37,842 nt of DNA from Oscillospiraceae bacterium (GCA_015064695.1 SVRS01000022.1:1-37842); one strand, 5' to 3'; numbered from the stretch's first letter, positions 24,687 through 33,131 are shown. Numbers and translations are program-made. The notes: generated from the sequence alone by a model not told the origin.

Positions 24687-25697
24687 ATGCGACACGAAAT
24701 TGAAATCAGCGAATTTTCCCCCGTCGTGCGGGAGTTCGCAAGCTACAAAACCGTTATTCAAGGCTGTTCCCAGCGCACCGTGGAGCAGTACCTCATTGAC
24801 CTGCGGACCTTCTTCCGCTACCTCATCTGTGAGGGAGATCAAGCCGTTCTGCAAAACAACGAGGAGTTCATGAAGATCACCGTGGATACGGTGGAGCTTG
24901 AGTTTCTGCGCAGAGTCACCACCGAGCAGATCTACGATTTCCTGCTTTATACCGACTCCGAGCGGGAGAACCAAACCGCCGCCAAGGCAAGAAAGCTGGC
25001 GGCCATCCGGGCGCTCTATAAATTCCTGGTCAACAAACGAGGATATATGGAGGACAATCCTGCAGCCAACATTGATTCCCCCAAGAAGAAAAAGGCTTTG
25101 CCCAAGTTTCTCTCACTGGAGGAGGCAAGGGCACTGCTGACCGCCGTTTCGAACGATACAGAATCCCCCAACCGGGAGCGGGACTATTGCATGATCACCC
25201 TGTTCCTCAACTGCGGCATGCGTGTGGGCGAGCTGGTGGGCATCAATTTGCAGGATATTGACACCGAGCTTCGTTCCCTGCGGGTGCTGGGCAAGGGCAA
25301 CAAGGAGCGCATCATCTACCTCAACGAGGCCTGCCGCGACGCCCTCAAAACCTATTTGGCAGTTCGCAAAAGCGAAAAATATCAGAAATGCATGGACAAG
25401 GCCTTGTTTGTCACCAATCGCATGGCGCGCATCTCCATCCAGGGTGTGCAAGTGACGGTGCAGAAATATCTCAAGCTGGCGGGCCTGGAGTCCAAGCACT
25501 ACTCGGTCCACAAGCTCCGCCATACCGCCGCCACTCTGATGTACCAGTCGGGGGAGGTGGACATCCGTGTGCTGAAGGATATTCTGGGCCACGAGCAACT
25601 CAACACCACCCAGATCTATACCCACGTCAGCAACCGCAACATGGAGGAAGCCATGCGGCATAATCCTTTGTCGGGGGAAAACAAGGAGAGCGGATAA
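24687..25697 (+). CDS. Tyrosine recombinase, XerC/XerD type
   Basis: 336 residues. The N-terminal SAM-like core-binding domain (about 10-130) has an insertion of roughly 30 residues, typical of clostridial Xer proteins. The catalytic domain (about 140-330) has all active residues: Arg in GMRVGELV, Lys in LGKGNKERI, HKLRHTA, LGHEQLNTT and the nucleophilic Tyr in IYTHVS. It resolves chromosome dimers at dif, working with a second Xer protein; XerC and XerD cannot be told apart here. The ATG follows AAAGGCGGAG. The gene stands alone, and no phage or integron genes are nearby, so it is more likely the chromosomal recombinase than an integrase. Confidence 0.9.
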   Translation: MRHEIEISEFSPVVREFASYKTVIQGCSQRTVEQYLIDLRTFFRYLICEGDQAVLQNNEEFMKITVDTVELEFLRRVTTEQIYDFLLYTDSERENQTAAKARKLAAIRALYKFLVNKRGYMEDNPAANIDSPKKKKALPKFLSLEEARALLTAVSNDTESPNRERDYCMITLFLNCGMRVGELVGINLQDIDTELRSLRVLGKGNKERIIYLNEACRDALKTYLAVRKSEKYQKCMDKALFVTNRMARISIQGVQVTVQKYLKLAGLESKHYSVHKLRHTAATLMYQSGEVDIRVLKDILGHEQLNTTQIYTHVSNRNMEEAMRHNPLSGENKESG

Positions 25698-25704
25698 GTA
25701 CGAA

Positions 25705-25827
25705 TGTGGGGGGGAACTTCTTGAAAGAAGTTCCCCCCACACCCCCTTCAAGAACCTAAGTTGGCTAAATACTCCTTTTCCAAAAGTTTTGGGAGTTCCA
25801 AGAACCCTTTTTCAAAAGGGTTCTTGG
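25705..25827. repeat. Intergenic repeat with two hairpins
   Basis: The stretch begins with a near-perfect palindrome (TGTGGGGGGG AACTTCTT with AAGAAGTTCCCCCCACA, 25705-25742) and ends with a perfect 14-bp stem (CCAAGAACCCTTTT with AAAAGGGTTCTTGG, 25798-25827). A third small dyad, CCAAAAGTTTTGG, lies between. A pattern of G/C-run hairpin, AACCTAAGTTGGC spacer and AAGAACCC hairpin is, from memory, a dispersed repeat in gut Clostridia. It also would act as terminator for the converging Xer and flavin reductase genes. Confidence 0.55.
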
Positions 25828-25866
25828 CCGCCGGAGGCACGCTTTCTGTTTTTATTCAAGAAAAAA

Positions 25867-26472
25867 TCATGATTTCTTTTTCGAGGGAGGCGGCACGCTT
25901 CCCTTTTTCTTGTTGCTCTTAGCGGCAGAAAATCCGAACTTGCCGATCTTATCCCCGAGGGCGAAGTATTCGCCGTGGGCGAAGGCGGCCAGGCCTGCGC
26001 GGTCCAGACAGAGCTTGCCCGTCTCGTCCAGGAGAGAGTCGTCCACGTCCACGGCCACCACGTCGGCCAAAAACAGGTCGTGGGTACCCTGGGGGATGAT
26101 GTCGATGACCTTACATTCCAGGGCCAGGGGGCACTCCTCGATGACGGGGCAAGCCACGGACGAGGCAGGGGCTTTATGGAGGCCTGTTTTGGCGAATTTA
26201 TCCACCTTGGCACCGGTGTAGATGCCGCAGTAGTCGCACTCGCGGATGAGCTTTGCGGGGGTGAGGTTGATGATGAACTCGCCGCTGTTCTTAATTAAAT
26301 GGTAGGAATGGCGGGTGGGACGGACGGATATGGAGACACGGGGCGGGTGGGTACAGATGAGGCCTGCCCAGGCGACTGTGATGATGTTGGAGTTTTCCAT
26401 GTCCCCGCAAGTCACCATGACGGGGGGCGTGGGGGCGAGGAGGGCGCTGCCCTTCCAGGTTTGCTTGGCCAT
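25867..26472 (-). CDS. Flavin reductase-like FMN-binding protein
   Basis: 201 residues of the flavin reductase-like split-barrel fold. PPVMVTCGDMENSNIITVAWAG and PRVSISVRPTRHSYHLI are the FMN-binding strands, followed by EFIINLTPAKL and DYCGIYTGAKVDKF. These proteins hold FMN and either reduce flavins or act as small flavoproteins. Several cysteines (CDYCG, ACPVIEECPLALEC) might hold a metal or be redox active. AAAGGAACCCC precedes ATG 26472. Single-gene unit with a consensus promoter. The Lys- and Pro-rich tail (KSNKKKGSVPPPSKKKS) is an addition beyond the domain. Confidence 0.85.
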   Translation of the reverse strand: MAKQTWKGSALLAPTPPVMVTCGDMENSNIITVAWAGLICTHPPRVSISVRPTRHSYHLIKNSGEFIINLTPAKLIRECDYCGIYTGAKVDKFAKTGLHKAPASSVACPVIEECPLALECKVIDIIPQGTHDLFLADVVAVDVDDSLLDETGKLCLDRAGLAAFAHGEYFALGDKIGKFGFSAAKSNKKKGSVPPPSKKKS

Positions 26473-26511
26473 TGTGGGGTTCCTTTCGGTGGGATTTGTT
26501 GGATTTTCTTC

Positions 26512-26540
26512 ATTATAGCATATTATGGGAGGGATGTCAA
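26512..26540 (-). promoter_or_regulatory. Consensus promoter of the flavin reductase gene
   Basis: On the minus strand TTGACA (26540-26535) and TATAAT (26517-26512) with a 17-base spacer; both boxes are exact consensus. Confidence 0.88.
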
Positions 26541-26559
26541 GCGTTACAGGGAGAAAAGG

Positions 26560-26593
26560 CCGCCGAGGGCGACCCTTGCGGGGCTCTCGGCGG
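26560..26593 (-). terminator. Terminator of sigma paralog 1, G+C-rich
   Basis: CCGCCGAG at 26560-26567 pairs with CTCGGCGG at 26586-26593; on the minus strand a TTTT run follows close by. A closely similar hairpin lies at 28348-28387 behind the other paralog. Confidence 0.7.
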
Positions 26594-26604
26594 TACCTTA
26601 TAGA

Positions 26605-28239
26605 TTAGACGTAGATGAACGCTCCAACTGCTCGGCTGGAATGTTCGTCATATTTGATCCAGCCGTCGGCAATAGCCTGTTCCAGTACAATGCTTCTGTC
26701 GAAGGCAGTATGCGAAGCGGCAAAATCCTTGATCATAGGATAATCAGCCAAGGATGCCGGCATATTTTTCAAATTGAGCTCGTACGCATAATCAAACAGC
26801 TCCTGCAGGATTGCCACGATCTCCGCCGTGAGGTCTTTGACACGCCGCACCTCCTCCTCTGTAAACTGTGTGATATGCACATCCGCCTGGCTGTTCTCAA
26901 AAACTACGATGGTCGGCTCGTAGCCGTTCGCAGTTTTGCGGGCATATCCGTATTCAACCAGTCTTTCGAGAACCTTGCCGTCACAGTCCGAGGCGTTGTC
27001 TTTGACAATTTGCAAAAGAGTCACGGCCTCCTTATGGCTCAAATAGTCCGGGGTAAGACGATCCATGCCTTCCCGATAAAACTTATACTGCTGAAATGGG
27101 ACCCAAATCTCATCCTCGGGCGTATCCATACACCCATGCTGTCCCACCCAAGGAAGATTGGGAATATCGGCCTGCTGGTATCCGACAATATCCCATCTGC
27201 CGCCATCGGGGCGTTCTGTCCGTACACGGCTGACGGTATATACTCTTGCGGTTAATTTGTCCAACGCCATCATCAAAAGCGTCCATTTTGCATCCTCGTA
27301 GGATTGGAACAGACCATAGTAATGGATGCCGTGGGACTCGCAGATGGCGGTATATTCGTCGATCAGGGATTCCAGAAGGGCTGTCACCTTGGCAGAATCC
27401 TTCATTTGACGAGCAAAGGTTTTTTCGATTGTTTCCTTGCTTATGATGAAAAAATTGGTCTCGTACTTGTTTTCGTTTTTCACGAGAAAGGTTTCTTTGG
27501 TCAGAAATTCCAGCTCGTCCTCCATATAGGGGAGCGCAACGCCCAACGCAAGGGAAAGCTCCTGCGCGGTCGAGGGATTGTCGTATGCCTCCAGAAAAAT
27601 GTTCTTGTAAAGCGCATGAGACAGAACGCTCCAAGGTTGACCTTTACTGCCAAAGGACGAACAATTATTCACAAACGTGATCTGTTCGGGTTTATAACTC
27701 CGAATTCCAAACTCTCTTGCCATATCCATACCTTCTTTCAAAATTTTTCTCGCGCGGTGAAGCCGTTGCTGAACCGCACTGATCGAAAGAGAGTGCGCGG
27801 AAGCAATATCACGAATGTCCGTGTTATCTATGTAGTAGGCAACGACAATATTGCGGTAATCGCTTTTGATGAAGGCCAGCTCACGTCTGAGCAGGGCCAT
27901 CTGCTCGGAATGGATGATTTCACCCACAACATTTTCGCTTTCATCCTCGATCTCATAATCTCCGATATCGGCACCGGTTACCGACTCGGCATGATCATGC
28001 TTGTTCTTGGCCCATACACAGTAGCGGTTGCGTGCGATCTGCCAAACCCACGCGGAAAAGCTCGTGGGAATCGTCCCCCTGTTCAAGGCCGTGATGATCT
28101 GCAGGGCAATATCCTGCGACAGATCCTCTGCTTCGATTTGATTCCCCGTCTTTTTCAAGCAGAAATAGAACAGCTTTTCCATATAGTTCTCGGCAAATTC
28201 CTTCAGCAACCGATCGCACATTCCATTCGTTTCTTGCAT
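26605..28239 (-). CDS. ECF-type sigma factor with long C-terminal extension (paralog 1)
   Basis: 544 residues. Residues about 10-85 are sigma region 2 (EKLFYFCLKKTGN, EAEDLSQDIALQI, FSAWVWQIARNRY); about 125-185 are region 4 (YRNIVVAYYIDNTDIRDIASAHSLSISAVQQRLHRARKIL). The remaining 350 residues are an extension: a winged-helix-like stretch (NPSTAQELSLALGVALPYMEDELEFL), a middle part with ERPDGGRWDIVGY and a helical C-terminus ending GAFIYV. There is no anti-sigma gene nearby, so the extension may control activity. The start at 28239 follows AAAGGAGGCGAGGAA. It is about half identical, by eye, to the gene upstream, with which it shares its upstream sequence. Confidence 0.85.
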   Translation of the reverse strand: MQETNGMCDRLLKEFAENYMEKLFYFCLKKTGNQIEAEDLSQDIALQIITALNRGTIPTSFSAWVWQIARNRYCVWAKNKHDHAESVTGADIGDYEIEDESENVVGEIIHSEQMALLRRELAFIKSDYRNIVVAYYIDNTDIRDIASAHSLSISAVQQRLHRARKILKEGMDMAREFGIRSYKPEQITFVNNCSSFGSKGQPWSVLSHALYKNIFLEAYDNPSTAQELSLALGVALPYMEDELEFLTKETFLVKNENKYETNFFIISKETIEKTFARQMKDSAKVTALLESLIDEYTAICESHGIHYYGLFQSYEDAKWTLLMMALDKLTARVYTVSRVRTERPDGGRWDIVGYQQADIPNLPWVGQHGCMDTPEDEIWVPFQQYKFYREGMDRLTPDYLSHKEAVTLLQIVKDNASDCDGKVLERLVEYGYARKTANGYEPTIVVFENSQADVHITQFTEEEVRRVKDLTAEIVAILQELFDYAYELNLKNMPASLADYPMIKDFAASHTAFDRSIVLEQAIADGWIKYDEHSSRAVGAFIYV

Positions 28240-28260
28240 TTCCTCGCCTCCTTTCATCCA

Positions 28261-28290
28261 TATAGTGTGGCATTTTGAAATTTGCTGACA
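28261..28290 (-). promoter_or_regulatory. Candidate sigma-dependent promoter, copy 1
   Basis: On the minus strand TGTCA (28290-28286) and ACACTATA (28268-28261) are separated by 17 bases. They and the bases between are nearly the same as in copy 2 (29963-29992), at identical spacing, just before the ribosome site GGATGAAAGGAGGCGA. Autoregulation is inferred. Confidence 0.55.
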
Positions 28291-28313
28291 TGGTTTTTTC
28301 AAATTTTAAGATT

Positions 28314-28342
28314 ATTATAGCATATTTTTTTGCATTTGTCTA
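28314..28342 (-). promoter_or_regulatory. Vegetative promoter upstream of sigma paralog 1
   Basis: On the minus strand TAGACA (28342-28337) and TATAAT (28319-28314) with a 17-base spacer. It lies upstream of the candidate sigma-dependent promoter, so paralog 1 may have two start sites. Confidence 0.6.
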
Positions 28343-28347
28343 TACGA

Positions 28348-28387
28348 AGCCGCCGAGGGCGACCTATTACGGTTGCTCTCGGCGGCT
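28348..28387 (-). terminator. Terminator-like hairpin behind sigma paralog 2
   Basis: AGCCGCCGAG at 28348-28357 pairs with CTCGGCGGCT at 28378-28387. It resembles the hairpin at 26560-26593, but the minus-strand U-tract is poor, so partial read-through into paralog 1 is possible. Confidence 0.55.
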
Positions 28388-28393
28388 GATATA

Positions 28394-29941
28394 TTACTTA
28401 TAGATGAACGCGCCGACGGACTTGATGCTGTTCCCATCGTAGGTCAGCCACCCGTTTTGCAGGGCCTGCTCCACAACGTAGCCCCGCTCCATGCCGGGAG
28501 CCTCCGCAAACAGATCGTAGATCTCATCACGCAACGCGGCCAGCTTGGTCTTCAGCGCGGGATCGTCCGAACCCACCGCGGCTCTGTCGAAGATGACCAG
28601 GTTGGGGAGGACGGTCCCGTTTCCCACCTTGAGATAGCCGTATTCCAGGAGCTTATCCAGGTAGAACTGCTCGGCCTGATCGATCTGATCCGTGCAGACC
28701 AGCCACAGGTTATAGGTTTCCTGCCAACTCAGATGCATAGGGGTCAGATCGCACAAACAGCGATAGCCAAATTTATACTGGCCGAAATCCACGTCACGGG
28801 TCACTTTTTCGTCCTTGTATAAAAGATACCCGTGCTCGCCGACGAAATCGGGTGCGTCAAAATCGCAGATCTCGTAGCCCGTCACGATCCAGGAGCCGCC
28901 GTCGGGACGTTCAGGATACACAAGATCCCACTTGTGGTCTCCAATTTTTTCATGGGCTCCGGCTTCCAGACAATCATAGGCACGAACCAGCAGAGCCCAT
29001 TTCGCGTTCTCATATCCGATAAAGCGATCATTGACCTTTGCTCCGTCCTCCTTGATGTAGATGTCGATCATTTCGCAGATTTTCTCGGCCAGGGGTTCCT
29101 GAACTCGCAGATTTCTTTCAAACTCAGCCTTCTGTTCTTCCCTGCCGACGATACGAAAATCGGTCAGATAGCGATCCCCTTCCTTGCGCAGGAACTGCTC
29201 TCTTACCAAAAATTCCAGCTCGTCCTCCATATAAGGCAGGGCAATCCCCAATTCAAGGGACAAATCCTCCGCGGTTTGAGGATTTTCATACGCTGTCAGA
29301 AAAATATTCTTATACAGCAAATGCGTAAGGATCGACCAGGGTTGCCCCTTCTTTCCATCCCTACCATTCTGATCAAAGCCGATCTGCTCCGGCTTATAGC
29401 TTCTCACTCCGAACTCTCTTGCCATATCCATACCTTCTTTCAAAATTATTCTCGCGCGGTGAAGCCGTTGCTTGACCGCGGGTTCCGAAAGGGACAGTGT
29501 CCTTGCAATGTCACGAACACTCAGGTTATCTATGTAGTAAGCCACCACGATATGGCGGTACTCACTCTTGATGAACGCCAGCTCCCGCCGAAGCAGTGAC
29601 AACTGTTCACTGTGTATCATTTCATCCAGGATATTCCCGCTCTCGTCCGCGATCTCATAGTCGCTGATGTCGGAACCGGTTACCGACTCCAGACGTCTAT
29701 GCTTCTTGTCTGCCCACACGCTGTAGCGATTGCGTGCGATCTGCCACACCCAGGCCAAAAAATTGGTCGGTACCGTACCTTTGTTCAGTGCCGACAGGAT
29801 TTGGAGCGCAATATCCTGGGACAGGTCCTCGGCTTCGGTGTGGTTCCCTGTTTTTTTCAGGCAGAAGTAGAACAGCTTTTCCATATAATTTTCGGCAAAG
29901 TCTCGGATCAGCTCATCGCGTTTTGCATTCATCTCTTGCAT
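28394..29941 (-). CDS. ECF-type sigma factor with long C-terminal extension (paralog 2)
   Basis: 515 residues, collinear with the neighbouring sigma gene. Region 2 (about 10-85: EKLFYFCLKKTGN, EAEDLSQDIALQIL, WVWQIARNRYSVW) and region 4 (about 125-180: YRHIVVAYYIDNLSVRDIARTLSLSEPAVKQRLHRARIIL) are complete. The extension begins with KGQPWSILTHLLYKNIFL and the winged-helix-like NPQTAEDLSLELGIALPYMEDELEFL, carries ERPDGGSWIVTGYEI and ends GAFIYK. The extension is more divergent from paralog 1 than the sigma regions, as expected if it senses a different signal. ATG 29941 follows GGAGGCGATGAC. It is divergent from enolase. Confidence 0.85.
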   Translation of the reverse strand: MQEMNAKRDELIRDFAENYMEKLFYFCLKKTGNHTEAEDLSQDIALQILSALNKGTVPTNFLAWVWQIARNRYSVWADKKHRRLESVTGSDISDYEIADESGNILDEMIHSEQLSLLRRELAFIKSEYRHIVVAYYIDNLSVRDIARTLSLSEPAVKQRLHRARIILKEGMDMAREFGVRSYKPEQIGFDQNGRDGKKGQPWSILTHLLYKNIFLTAYENPQTAEDLSLELGIALPYMEDELEFLVREQFLRKEGDRYLTDFRIVGREEQKAEFERNLRVQEPLAEKICEMIDIYIKEDGAKVNDRFIGYENAKWALLVRAYDCLEAGAHEKIGDHKWDLVYPERPDGGSWIVTGYEICDFDAPDFVGEHGYLLYKDEKVTRDVDFGQYKFGYRCLCDLTPMHLSWQETYNLWLVCTDQIDQAEQFYLDKLLEYGYLKVGNGTVLPNLVIFDRAAVGSDDPALKTKLAALRDEIYDLFAEAPGMERGYVVEQALQNGWLTYDGNSIKSVGAFIYK

Positions 29942-29962
29942 GTCATCGCCTCCTTTCATCCG

Positions 29963-29992
29963 TATAGTGTGGCGTTTTTGAATTTGGTGACA
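29963..29992 (-). promoter_or_regulatory. Candidate sigma-dependent promoter, copy 2
   Basis: Minus-strand TGTCA (29992-29988) and ACACTATA (29970-29963), matching copy 1 in sequence and in spacing (25 bases between the two landmarks in both). A TATAAT on the minus strand further upstream has no good -35. Confidence 0.55.
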
Positions 29993-30026
29993 GAGCTTCT
30001 GAAAAAATTATAGCACAAATTTATGA

Positions 30027-31472
<1,446 letters not shown>

Positions 31473-31484
31473 TGCAAACAGAAA

Positions 31485-31514
31485 ACGGGTGGCTCGCAGC
31501 TGCGGGTCACCCGT
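31485..31514. terminator. Convergent hairpin between eno and XRE gene
   Basis: ACGGGTG...CACCCGT with internal pairing across CGCAGCTGCG. It lies 12 bases after the enolase stop and overlaps the last codons of the converging XRE gene (31507), so it must be compatible with coding there. The U-tract is weak. Confidence 0.5.
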
Positions 31515-31926
31515 CTATTCTCTTTGTGGGCCTTACTGCGTCAAAGGGGAGTGCGTGCCGCCCGTCCTTATGGCGGATGAGAAGCACCATTTCCTCCCCG
31601 TCGGGGCACTCGTAGACCTCCTTGGCGCAGAGATGCTTCCCTTCAAAGACCGCGATACGCACCCGCCCGTCGTCCTCCCAGGGGAGGGCATCGATGCGGC
31701 TTTCAGGGTCAGCACCTGTGCTGACAAACAGCTCGTCAATGGACACCCCGAACACGTCGGCCATGGCGGGGAGCAGGGAGACGTCGGGGCAGGAGATCTG
31801 GCGCTCCCACTTGGATACGGCCTGGGAGGTGACCCCCAAACGGTCGGCGAGCAGCTCCTGGGTCAGTCCCGTGGTACGTCGAAGTGCGGAAATATTCTCG
31901 CCCAATCGGGAAAAATCGTATTTCAT
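31507..31926 (-). CDS. XRE-family transcriptional regulator
   Basis: 139 residues. The N-terminal helix-turn-helix is typical (GENISALRRTTGLTQELLADRLGVTSQAVSKWER, residues 8-41), then a linker DVFGVSIDELF. The C-terminal half (LPWEDDGRVRIAVFEGKHL ... VLLIRHKDGRHAL) resembles the start of the LPWxDDG-type beta domain that follows the HTH in longer clostridial regulators, but here it is short. The target is unknown. The ATG is preceded by GAAAGGAA, and two candidate promoters lie upstream (31978-32007 and 32182-32210). Confidence 0.85.
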   Translation of the reverse strand: MKYDFSRLGENISALRRTTGLTQELLADRLGVTSQAVSKWERQISCPDVSLLPAMADVFGVSIDELFVSTGADPESRIDALPWEDDGRVRIAVFEGKHLCAKEVYECPDGEEMVLLIRHKDGRHALPFDAVRPTKRIDG

Positions 31927-31977
31927 GGTAAGGGATTCCTTTCAAAGGTGTTACGGCAAGCAGGCCGCGTCCTGTAT

Positions 31978-32007
31978 ATTGTACCATACGGGGCGGGGGT
32001 TTGGCAA
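31978..32007 (-). promoter_or_regulatory. Promoter of the XRE gene
   Basis: On the minus strand TTGCCA (32007-32002) and TACAAT (31983-31978) with an 18-base spacer, about 50 bases before the start codon. Confidence 0.7.
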
Positions 32008-32181
32008 GCAACCGATGGTTGTTTTTTTGGTATTCGTCATATATTTCGGCACAACAAAAGCACATCCGTGACCGTACATACGTGCGCTGTATCATAAGGT
32101 TGATACTCCGTATGAGTACGATGACAGGTGTGCTGGTGGAAAGGAAGCGCGGTTTGGGGCCGCTCTTTATGGTGCCCTCTT

Positions 32182-32234
32182 ATTATACTACAAAAGCTCT
32201 CATTTGTAAATATCCAAATTGCACAAATGAGAGC
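32182..32234 (-). promoter_or_regulatory. Second minus-strand promoter overlapped by a 12-bp dyad
   Basis: On the minus strand TTTACA (32210-32205) and TATAAT (32187-32182) with a 17-base spacer. A perfect inverted repeat, GCTCTCATTTGT (32196-32207) and ACAAATGAGAGC (32223-32234), covers part of the spacer and the -35 edge. It could be an operator for the XRE regulator, or a remnant terminator (a TTTTG follows on the minus strand). Confidence 0.5.
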
Positions 32235-32377
32235 AAAAAAATTTTTTCTGTCGAATAACAATATCTTGGGTCATCTTATAAAGAAACAGCCATAAACAAT
32301 CAAAAGACCGTTTTCGGGAAATGCCTGTCTTGTTTTTTCATGAAAGACATAATTTTTTATTTTTTTCAAAAAAAGGG

Positions 32378-32406
32378 TTGACAAATTCACAGGAATGTGC
32401 TATACT
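32378..32406 (+). promoter_or_regulatory. Promoter of tRNA-Arg
   Basis: TTGACA at 32378-32383 and TATACT at 32401-32406 with a 17-base spacer, 22 bases before the tRNA. Confidence 0.88.
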
Positions 32407-32428
32407 TAGCGAGTACTGAAAAGCATAT

Positions 32429-32505
32429 GCGGTGTTAGCTCAGCTGGATAGAGTGCCTGGCTACGAACCAGTAGGTCGGGGGTTCGAATCCCTTACACCG
32501 TGCCA
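32429..32505 (+). tRNA. tRNA-Arg(ACG)
   Basis: 77 bases with encoded CCA. The acceptor arm GCGGTGT pairs with ACACCGT (one G-U), the D arm is GCTCAGCTGGATAGAGT, the anticodon loop CTACGAA gives anticodon ACG, and the T arm is GGGGGTTCGAATCCCTT. The anticodon would be modified to ICG and read CGU, CGC and CGA. The first anticodon-stem pair is a C-U mismatch, slightly unusual. It is an independent transcription unit with its own promoter and terminator; the AT-rich accessory block begins directly after it. Confidence 0.95.
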
Positions 32506-32506
32506 G

Positions 32507-32550
32507 AAAAAAGCACATATTTGTCTACCAAGACAAATATGTGCTTTTTT
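32507..32550. terminator. Perfect bidirectional terminator after tRNA-Arg
   Basis: A perfect 20-bp stem (AAAAAAGCACATATTTGTCT and its complement) with an ACCA loop, ending in T6. It begins one base after the CCA end. Confidence 0.95.
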
Positions 32551-32554
32551 CAAC

Positions 32555-32731
32555 GAAATAAATCCCTTGCGGGATTTGTGAAATGCACTGCGTGCGTGAA
32601 ATACGCTCCGCGTGTGAAATGCGCTGCGGCGCGTTAGGGGATTTATTTCATTTCACATTGCGACGAAGGAGCAATATTTCACAATTCACGAAGTGAATTA
32701 TTTCACATTCGGCGTGAGTCGAATATTTCAC
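32555..32731. repeat. Hairpin array separated by GTGAAAT/ATTTCAC
   Basis: On the left half GTGAAAT occurs at 32578, 32596 and 32614; on the right half its reverse complement ATTTCAC occurs at 32650, 32676, 32700 and 32725. Between copies lie short palindromes of different sequence: AAATCCC/GGGATTT, GCAC/GTGC, ACGC/GCGT, GCGC/GCGC, ATTGC/GCAAT, AATTCAC/GTGAATT and ATTCGGC/GTCGAAT. A 12-bp outer pair (GAAATAAATCCC 32555-32566 with GGGATTTATTTC 32638-32649) brackets the left half. The array ends exactly at the -35 box of the promoter for the four-helix-bundle gene. Confidence 0.8.
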
Positions 32732-32760
32732 TTGAAAAGCTAACGAAATTATGTTATAAT
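32732..32760 (+). promoter_or_regulatory. Promoter of four-helix-bundle/lipoprotein operon
   Basis: TTGAAA at 32732-32737 and TATAAT at 32755-32760 with a 17-base spacer. The -35 begins immediately after the last ATTTCAC of the hairpin array. Confidence 0.8.
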
Positions 32761-32783
32761 AAAAGCAGAAAGGCGGTGTTACT

Positions 32784-33131
32784 ATGGCAGATTCAAAACT
32801 TCGAGACCTATCCACAGATTTTGCGGTTAAAGTCATTAAAATGTGTGACAGCATAAAAGGGCACTATTCTCTAGTAAATCAGTTGGAACGTTCGTCTACT
32901 TCTATCGGAGCAAATATTCACGAAGCGAATTATGCTCATAGCAAAGCCGATTTTGTTGCCAAATTTCAAATTGCGCTGAAAGAGTGCTATGAAACGGAAT
33001 ATTGGCTTGAATTATTTGTAAAATCCGAATTGCTTGATCGAGAGGTCGCGAAAGATTTGTACAGTCAATGTGGTACAATCCGCAGGATGTTAATTTCATC
33101 AATCAATACTGCAAAGGAGAACGGAAAATGA
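32784..33131 (+). CDS. Four-helix-bundle protein (23S rRNA IVS/S23/Avd-like family)
   Basis: 115 residues, all helical. The family signature is clear: VIKMCDSIKGHYSLVNQLERSS, SIGANIHEANYAHSKADFVAKFQIALKECYETEYWLEL. The family includes proteins encoded in 23S rRNA intervening sequences and the Avd accessory protein of diversity-generating retroelements, and forms basic pentamers that bind RNA or DNA. No reverse transcriptase or rRNA is nearby. AAAGGCGG precedes ATG 32784. Its stop overlaps the start of the lipoprotein gene (ATGA). Base composition is much more AT-rich than the neighbouring genes, suggesting transfer. Confidence 0.88.
   Translation: MADSKLRDLSTDFAVKVIKMCDSIKGHYSLVNQLERSSTSIGANIHEANYAHSKADFVAKFQIALKECYETEYWLELFVKSELLDREVAKDLYSQCGTIRRMLISSINTAKENGK

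Larger units (their letters stand above)
31927..32428. other. 502-base non-coding region between XRE gene and tRNA-Arg
   Basis: No gene is convincing; the open frames here lack ribosome sites or family motifs. The region holds the XRE promoter (31978-32007), a second minus-strand promoter overlapping a 12-bp dyad (32182-32234), and the tRNA promoter (32378-32406). The stretch 32240-32375 is very AT-rich with no recognised element. Confidence 0.6.

Noticed and set aside
31736..32095. 119-codon minus-strand frame overlapping the XRE gene
   Set aside because: Most of it is the XRE gene read out of frame, and the non-overlapping part shows no family motif.
32001..32258. 85-codon plus-strand frame before tRNA-Arg
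   Set aside because: No ribosome site, it crosses promoter elements and a dyad, and its composition is not protein-like.
32555..32731. CRISPR array
   Set aside because: The repeated unit is only 7 bases, the units between are palindromes of 11-25 bases rather than unique spacers, orientation flips midway, and no cas gene is present.
32784..33131. Diversity-generating retroelement Avd gene
   Set aside because: No reverse transcriptase, template repeat or variable repeat is seen nearby; the four-helix-bundle fold alone does not indicate a retroelement.
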